Shown here piece after piece: positions 58,721 through 64,000 of a DNA stretch of 64,000 bases. The first letter of the stretch is position 1; every line of letters begins with the position of its first letter. This DNA is from Bacilli bacterium (GTDB lineage: Bacteria; Bacillota_I; Bacilli_A; RF39; UBA660): the NCBI GenBank assembly GCA_900771805.1, contig CAAGPL010000009.1:15537-79536 (forward strand), given 5' to 3'. The notes under the pieces are model-generated. The model saw only the letters and a list, made by a program, of their open reading frames with translations, ran no database searches and was not told where the DNA came from. The position numbers and the translations under genes were made by a program.

Positions 58721-60230
58721 GAGAACATTTTATAATATATTTTCATCATTATTACTTAAAATAGTTATTATTATTAATGGATTAATTATACCTAATATTA
58801 TAATTAAAAATTTCGGTTCAAATGTTAATGGATTAATTTCTTCAATAACACAATTTCTTGGTTATATTACATTATTAGAAGCAGGAGTTGGCCCAGTTAT
58901 AAAATCCTTATTATACAAACCAATCGCACAAAATGATTTAAAGCAAGTATCTAATATTCTGATAGCATCAGAAAAATTTTTTAGAAATATTGCATTAATA
59001 TTTATTTGTTATCTTTTTTTATTTTCCATCATATATCCAAACATCATAAACACTGAATTTTCATTTATATATGTATTTTCATTGATTCTAATTTTATCTA
59101 TAAGTACATTTGCAGAATATTATTTTGGAATAGTTTATAATTTATTTTTACAAGCACAACAAAAAAATTATGTTGTTTCTATTATTCAAATTATTACATA
59201 TATTTTAACAATTTTAGGTGTAATAATTCTAATAAAACTTAATTTTTCTATACATATTGTTAAACTTTTTTCTTGTTTGATTTTATTATTAAGACCACTA
59301 CTACAATATATTTATGTGTGTAAAAAGTGTAATTTTAAAATAAATAATTATAATTCAAATTATAAATTGAAAAACAAATGGGATGGTTTGGCACAACATA
59401 TTGCAGCTGTTGTTCATAATAATACTGATGTTGCAGTGTTAACTATTTTTTCTACATTAAGTGAAGTTTCTGTATATTCAATATATTACTTAATAGTGAG
59501 TGGAATTAAATCTATTATACAGGCATTTACTGGAGGAATTGATGCAATATTTGGCGATATGATTGCAAAGAAAGAAGATGAAAATCTCAATGTAAAATTC
59601 GAATTATATGAAATATTATATGATATAATTATAACTATTTTTTATTCATGTACACTATTATTGATAGTTCCATTTGTATCAGTTTATACACAAAATATAA
59701 ATGATACTAATTATATAAGACCATTGTTTGGAACCTTGTTAGTTATTAGTGAATTTATATGGGCAATAAGATTACCTTATTCTACTATAACTTTGGCAGC
59801 TGGTCATTTCAAGGAAACTAAAGTAGGTGCTTGGATTGAAGCCATAACAAATTTATTAATTTCTATAATTTTGGTTCATAAGCTTGGTATTATTGGTGTT
59901 GCAATTGGTACTATAATTGCAATGACAATAAGAACGATTGAATTTGTTTTTCATACTAACAAATATATCTTGAAAAGAAATATTTGGAAAAGTTTAAAAA
60001 AAATTATATTAATTATAATTGAAACATTGTTAATAATAAAATTTTCACATTTTATTTTTGATGTTAATATTACTTCTTATTTAGATTGGATTAAATATTC
60101 TATAATTATTTTTTCTATTTCTTTATTAGTTGTAAGCGTTATGAATTTGATATTCTATAAAAAACAATTAAAAAAATGTGTAAAAATATTTAAAAATATT
60201 TTAAATAAGAAAGGAAGAAAAAATGATTAA
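58710..60230 (+). CDS. Polysaccharide flippase (Wzx/MVF family)
   Basis: 506 residues with about fourteen membrane helices. The N terminus TFYNIFSSLLLKIVIIINGLIIPNIIIKNFGSNVNGLISSITQFLGYITLLEAG is characteristic of Wzx transporters. It moves undecaprenyl-linked repeat units across the membrane for Wzy. No soluble domain is added. It overlaps the ATP-grasp gene by 11 nt and wecB by 8 nt. Confidence 0.92.
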   Translation: MRSKRTFYNIFSSLLLKIVIIINGLIIPNIIIKNFGSNVNGLISSITQFLGYITLLEAGVGPVIKSLLYKPIAQNDLKQVSNILIASEKFFRNIALIFICYLFLFSIIYPNIINTEFSFIYVFSLILILSISTFAEYYFGIVYNLFLQAQQKNYVVSIIQIITYILTILGVIILIKLNFSIHIVKLFSCLILLLRPLLQYIYVCKKCNFKINNYNSNYKLKNKWDGLAQHIAAVVHNNTDVAVLTIFSTLSEVSVYSIYYLIVSGIKSIIQAFTGGIDAIFGDMIAKKEDENLNVKFELYEILYDIIITIFYSCTLLLIVPFVSVYTQNINDTNYIRPLFGTLLVISEFIWAIRLPYSTITLAAGHFKETKVGAWIEAITNLLISIILVHKLGIIGVAIGTIIAMTIRTIEFVFHTNKYILKRNIWKSLKKIILIIIETLLIIKFSHFIFDVNITSYLDWIKYSIIIFSISLLVVSVMNLIFYKKQLKKCVKIFKNILNKKGRKND

Positions 60231-61332
60231 AGTAATGAGTATATTCGGAACAAGACCAGAAGCTATAAAAATGGCTCCACTTGTAAAAGAATTAGAAAGT
60301 AGAAAAGAAATAGAAAGTATAGTTTGCGTAACAGCACAACACAGAGAAATGCTTGATCAAGTTTTAGAGACTTTTGATATTAAACCTGATTATGATTTAA
60401 ACATAATGAAGCAAGGGCAAACATTAGCAGAAGTTACGACAAGAGCTTTATTAGGATTAGAAGAAGTAATAAAGGAAGTAAAACCAGATATAGTATTAGT
60501 GCATGGTGATACCACAACAACATTTGCAGGAGCTCTAGCAGCATTTTATAATCAAGTAGCAATAGGGCATGTAGAAGCAGGCCTTAGAACTTATGATAAG
60601 TATTCACCATTTCCAGAAGAAATGAATAGACAAATGGTAGATTGTATGACTGATATGTATTTTGCACCTACAAATCTTAGTAAAAGTAATTTACTTAAGC
60701 AAAATATAGAAGAATCAAAGATTTATGTAACTGGAAATACTGCCATTGATGCGATGAAAACTACTGTAGATAAAGATTATAGTAATGAAGTTCTAGACTG
60801 GGTTGGAAATGATAGAATGATTTTGTTAACAGCGCATAGAAGAGAAAATTTAGGAGATCCTATGCGTCATATATTTAAAGCTATAAAAAGAATAGTTGAC
60901 GAATTTGATGATATAAAAGTTGTATATCCAATACATATGAATCCAAGGGTAAGAGAAGTTGCAAAAGAGATATTTTCCAATTGTGATAGAATAAGATTAA
61001 TTGAACCATTAGAGGTATTTGATTTCCATAACTTTCAAAATAAGTCTTATATAATATTAAGTGATAGTGGTGGAATACAAGAGGAAGCTCCATCACTTGG
61101 AAAACCTGTATTAGTTTTAAGAGATACAACTGAAAGACCAGAAGGAATAGAAGCCGGAACTTTAAAGCTAGTTGGAACTAATGAAGAAACAATTTATAAA
61201 GAAACAAAAAAACTTTTAACTGATAAAGCAGAATATGATAGAATGAGTAAAGCTAGTAATCCGTATGGAGATGGACATACCAGTGAAAGAATAGCGGATG
61301 CTATAATAGAAAAGTTTAATAAGGAATATTAG
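60223..61332 (+). CDS. wecB: UDP-N-acetylglucosamine 2-epimerase
   Basis: 369 residues, full length. It has FGTRPEAIKMAPLVKEL, VTAQHREMLDQVLETFDI, HGDTTTTFAGALAAFYN, HVEAGLRTYDKYSPFPEEMNRQ and SDSGGIQEEAPSLGKPVLVLRDTTERPEG, all the family signatures. It makes UDP-ManNAc, so ManNAc or ManNAcA is a likely component of the polymer or of a linkage unit. The G+C content is visibly higher than in the flanking glycosyltransferase genes, consistent with a conserved gene amid exchanged ones. Confidence 0.97.
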   Translation: MIKVMSIFGTRPEAIKMAPLVKELESRKEIESIVCVTAQHREMLDQVLETFDIKPDYDLNIMKQGQTLAEVTTRALLGLEEVIKEVKPDIVLVHGDTTTTFAGALAAFYNQVAIGHVEAGLRTYDKYSPFPEEMNRQMVDCMTDMYFAPTNLSKSNLLKQNIEESKIYVTGNTAIDAMKTTVDKDYSNEVLDWVGNDRMILLTAHRRENLGDPMRHIFKAIKRIVDEFDDIKVVYPIHMNPRVREVAKEIFSNCDRIRLIEPLEVFDFHNFQNKSYIILSDSGGIQEEAPSLGKPVLVLRDTTERPEGIEAGTLKLVGTNEETIYKETKKLLTDKAEYDRMSKASNPYGDGHTSERIADAIIEKFNKEY

Positions 61333-61341
61333 GATATATGT

Positions 61342-62370
61342 ATGACTGAAAATAAAAAGTTACATAATTTAAGTTTCATTAAAACTCTAACTATGATAAT
61401 AATAATTTTATATCATAGTAGTGTATTTTATACAGGAGAATGGTTTAAAATATTAACTCCAACATATAGTTCTATTATATTAAAATTATTTTCAAAATTA
61501 TTGAACACTTTTGGTGTACAAACTTTTATTATGATTTCAGGTTTTTTATTTTTTTATTCAAAAAAGTATACTGCTAATTTAGAGGAAAAGAAAACGAATA
61601 TCATTAAAAGATTTAAAAGATTAATAATCCCATACATTAGTACAAGCATATTTTGGGTTATTCCAATTTATATAATGTTTTATGGATTTCATTTAAAAGA
61701 AATTATCAAAAACTATATTTTAATGGAATCTCCCAGTCAATTATGGTTTTTAATAGCCTTATTTGGCATATTTATCTTATATCAACAGTTTGCAAATAAA
61801 ATAAAATTTTCAAAAAAGGAATTATTAATTGCTTACGTTTTAACAAGTATTGGTGGATTAACATTAAGTTATTTTTCAATAAATTATTTTCAAATTAGTA
61901 ATATAGTAACTTATTCGATATATTATTATTTAGGTGGTTATATTTACTTTAATATGAAAAATATTACAAAAAGAAATATAAAATTTATAATTACAATATG
62001 TTTTATGCTGTTATTATTATTTTTATTTTTAAATAACACAAATATAAATATATTACATTATTTATTACTGTTAATAAAACCATTATTAAGTTTATGTGAA
62101 GTTACATTAATATATTATTTTTGTACATCATTTATTAATAAATATAACAATATACTTGATAATAAAGTTTATAAACTTTTGGAAAAAAATAGTTTTGGTA
62201 TATATTTGTTTCATCAACAAATTATCTATTTTATAATTTATTTTCTTGATGGTTTAATCCATCCAATAATTCAAGTTATTTTATCTTTTATTTTTTCTTT
62301 AATAATATCATTGTCCATGTCATGTATTTTAAAAAGAAATAAAATAACAAAAAGAATGTTTGGTTTATAG
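61342..62370 (+). CDS. Membrane O-acyltransferase (Acyl_transf_3 family)
   Basis: 342 residues with about ten membrane helices. The N-terminal catalytic segment SFIKTLTMIIIILYHSSVFY has the conserved His; MISGFLFFYSKK and SFGIYLFHQQIIYFII are the other family marks. It should O-acetylate or otherwise acylate the polymer from outside or transfer acyl groups across the membrane. It could supply the acetylation absent elsewhere in the pathway. It lies 9 nt after wecB. Confidence 0.9.
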   Translation: MTENKKLHNLSFIKTLTMIIIILYHSSVFYTGEWFKILTPTYSSIILKLFSKLLNTFGVQTFIMISGFLFFYSKKYTANLEEKKTNIIKRFKRLIIPYISTSIFWVIPIYIMFYGFHLKEIIKNYILMESPSQLWFLIALFGIFILYQQFANKIKFSKKELLIAYVLTSIGGLTLSYFSINYFQISNIVTYSIYYYLGGYIYFNMKNITKRNIKFIITICFMLLLLFLFLNNTNINILHYLLLLIKPLLSLCEVTLIYYFCTSFINKYNNILDNKVYKLLEKNSFGIYLFHQQIIYFIIYFLDGLIHPIIQVILSFIFSLIISLSMSCILKRNKITKRMFGL

Positions 62371-62379
62371 GAGGAAAAA

Positions 62380-63426
62380 ATGCAAAAAATTAATTTAGAA
62401 AACAAAACAATATTAGTTACAGGATCATCAGGATTTATTGGTTCTTTCTTATGTAAAAGACTATTAAATGAAGTAGATGGTATTAGGGTAATTGGTCTTG
62501 ATAATATGAATGATTATTATGATGTAAGAATAAAAGAATATAGATTAAATGAGTTAAGTTCTTTTGATAATTATACTTTTATTAAAGGGGATTTATCTGA
62601 TAAATCGTTAATTAATAAAATATTTGAAGATTATAAACCAAATGTAGTTGTTAATTTAGCAGCACAAGCTGGGGTTAGATATTCTATTACTAATCCTGAT
62701 GCTTATATTTCTTCTAATTTAATAGGCTTTTATAATATACTAGAGGCTTGCAGGAATTATCCTGTAGAGCATTTAGTTTATGCATCTTCTTCATCGGTAT
62801 ATGGTTCTAATAAAAAGGTTCCTTATTCAACTGAAGATAAGGTTGATAATCCAGTTAGTTTATATGCTGCAACTAAAAAGAGTAATGAATTAATGGCTCA
62901 TGCTTATAGTAAATTATATAATATACCATCAACTGGTCTTAGATTTTTTACAGTATATGGTCCTGCTGGAAGACCTGATATGGCTTATTTTGGATTTACT
63001 AATAAATTAATTAATGGGGAAACTATTAAAATATTTAATTATGGAAATTGTAAAAGAGATTTTACTTATGTTGATGATATAGTAGAGGGTGTAGTAAGAG
63101 TAATAAAAGGTGCTCCTGAAAAGAAAAATGGAGAAGACGGTCTTCCAATACCTCCATATGCTGTATATAATATAGGTAATTCAAGTCCTGAAAGCTTACT
63201 TGATTTTGTAAATATATTACAAGAAGAATTAGTAAAAGCTGAAGTTTTACCAAAAGATTATGATTTTGAATCTCATAAAGAACTTGTTCCTATGCAAGCT
63301 GGAGATGTAGCAGTAACATATGCTGATACAACACCACTTGAAAGAGATTTTGACTTTAAACCTAATACTTCCTTAAGAGATGGTTTAAGAAAGTTTGCTA
63401 AATGGTATAAAGAGTTTTATATGTAA
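62380..63426 (+). CDS. UDP-glucuronate 4-epimerase-like SDR
   Basis: 348 residues. NAD site ITVTGSSGFIGSFLCKRL-like (residues 9-26), catalytic Ser in ASSSSVYG and Tyr-x3-Lys in SLYAATKKSNE. RFFTVYGPAGRPDMAYF and FTYVDDIVEGV are typical of UDP-GlcA 4-epimerases (CapI/Cap1J type), which make UDP-GalA. No UDP-glucose dehydrogenase is seen in the window, so its substrate must come from elsewhere. Last gene of the locus, ending at a terminator. Confidence 0.9.
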   Translation: MQKINLENKTILVTGSSGFIGSFLCKRLLNEVDGIRVIGLDNMNDYYDVRIKEYRLNELSSFDNYTFIKGDLSDKSLINKIFEDYKPNVVVNLAAQAGVRYSITNPDAYISSNLIGFYNILEACRNYPVEHLVYASSSSVYGSNKKVPYSTEDKVDNPVSLYAATKKSNELMAHAYSKLYNIPSTGLRFFTVYGPAGRPDMAYFGFTNKLINGETIKIFNYGNCKRDFTYVDDIVEGVVRVIKGAPEKKNGEDGLPIPPYAVYNIGNSSPESLLDFVNILQEELVKAEVLPKDYDFESHKELVPMQAGDVAVTYADTTPLERDFDFKPNTSLRDGLRKFAKWYKEFYM

Positions 63427-63494
63427 ATGTCGTTTAATGATATTTTTTGATAATCTATTTATTATAAAAAACTTAGTAATTAATAATATTCTTT

Positions 63495-63522
63495 AAGTGT
63501 CATAAAACGACACTTTTTTTTA
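63495..63522 (+). terminator. Terminator of the polysaccharide locus
   Basis: aagtgtc / gacactt perfect stem, 7-nt loop, eight Ts. Confidence 0.85.
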
Positions 63523-63565
63523 TTTTAATATTTTATTATATAAAACTAAAAAAAGGAGAGAGTTT

Positions 63566-64000
63566 ATGAATGAACTAAAAGAATATACAGAAAAGATGTT
63601 TGAGGATATAAAACATATAGATGAAGAAGGAAAAGAGTATTGGCTAGCAAGAGAATTGCAAATTGCTTTTGATTATAAAAAATGGCAAAAGTTTATAAAT
63701 GTAATAGAAAATGCAAAAATAGCTTGTGAGCAAAGTAATTTTATAATTGAAGATCATATTACCCAAGTGGGTAAAATGATAAATGTAGGAAAGGGCGGAA
63801 AGAGAAAGGTAGAAGATTATAAATTATCAAGATATGCTTGTTATTTAATAGCACAAAATGGCGATTCAAGAAAAGAAGTAATTGCACTTGCTCAAACATA
63901 TTTTGCAATCCAAACAAGAAAACAGGAATTATCTGAAAAAGAGTATTCAATGTTAACTGAAGATGAAAAAAGATTCTACCAAAGAAACTTAACTAGAAAA
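63566..64000 (+). CDS. dinD: DinD-like DNA-damage-inducible protein (3' partial)
   Basis: The start follows aaaaggagagag, and the frame is open to the right edge (145 codons visible). The sequence matches the N-terminal Bro-N/DinD domain: YWLARELQIAFDYKKWQKFINVIENAKIACEQS, HITQVGKMINVGKGGKRKVEDYKLSRYACYLIAQNGDSRKEVIALAQTYFAIQTRKQEL and more. DinD in E. coli is SOS-induced and antagonises RecA filaments; homologues often travel on islands. I see no clear LexA box upstream. It lies just outside the polysaccharide locus and may start an accessory region. Confidence 0.9.
   Translation, partial: MNELKEYTEKMFEDIKHIDEEGKEYWLARELQIAFDYKKWQKFINVIENAKIACEQSNFIIEDHITQVGKMINVGKGGKRKVEDYKLSRYACYLIAQNGDSRKEVIALAQTYFAIQTRKQELSEKEYSMLTEDEKRFYQRNLTRK

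Overview
This window is a strongly AT-rich stretch of a bacterial chromosome that uses the standard code. UGA is a real stop (for example at 5518-5520, 8388-8390 and 13418-13420) and Trp is UGG, so it is not a true Mollicute. It carries a broad set of endospore genes (spoIIIAH, gerE, gerM, yqfC, yqfD, spoVID, ysxE, yqfQ, ylbJ) and short gene orders typical of class Bacilli: gerE-gerM, yqfCD-ybeY-dgkA, ireB-ruvX-yrzB, trmR-trhP1-trhP2-greA, tig-lon-spoVID-ysxE-valS and dnaG-rpoD-trmK-yqfQ. Many genes that normally sit inside these blocks are missing (phoH, mltG, udk, clpX, ysxC, the hem genes, mutL beside mutS). The best fit is a spore-forming, genome-reduced, uncultured Bacilli lineage, probably host-associated; the lineage is an inference.

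Layout. 1-3160: the end of an unknown coiled-coil protein, then spoIIIAH, gerE and gerM. 3161-3440: tRNA-Arg(UCU) behind an unusual nested hairpin, then two terminators. 3461-5938: a compact bacteriocin-like operon with a C39-peptidase ABC exporter and two small precursors that share an Ala-Gly leader, and no recognisable immunity gene. 6000-9610: rpsU, then yqfC, yqfD, a VanZ-like gene, ybeY and two tandem dgkA paralogues. 9647-19665: ireB-ruvX-yrzB, tRNA wobble-uridine modification (trmR-trhP1-trhP2), greA, tig, lon, spoVID and ysxE. 19700-29590: a pilin-like protein, a T-box leader with a Val GUA specifier, an unknown gene, valS, a 1295-residue surface protein and proS. 29600-33540: dnaG, rpoD, trmK and yqfQ. 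33600-38620: a type IV pilus/competence-like module (PilC, PilD, PilB, two prepilins). 38575-44830: ylbJ, mutS, nusB and unknown genes.

44850-63520 is one large surface-polysaccharide locus. A secreted cadherin-like protein precedes LCP ligase, Wzz, CpsD kinase and CpsB phosphatase. After a tiny DUF3789 protein come a UDP-sugar 4,6-dehydratase, an aminotransferase, a phosphoglycosyl transferase fused to a GT2 glycosyltransferase, two GT4 enzymes, a polymerase, an ATP-grasp protein, a flippase, WecB, an O-acyltransferase and a UDP-glucuronate 4-epimerase. Together they would make a 4-amino-6-deoxy-sugar-initiated Wzx/Wzy polymer and ligate it to the wall. The window ends inside a dinD-like gene.

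The most novel element is the exporter/AG-leader peptide operon. Next are the split pilus module with an extended PilC, the fused PGT-GT enzyme, and apparent AUU start codons at two loci.
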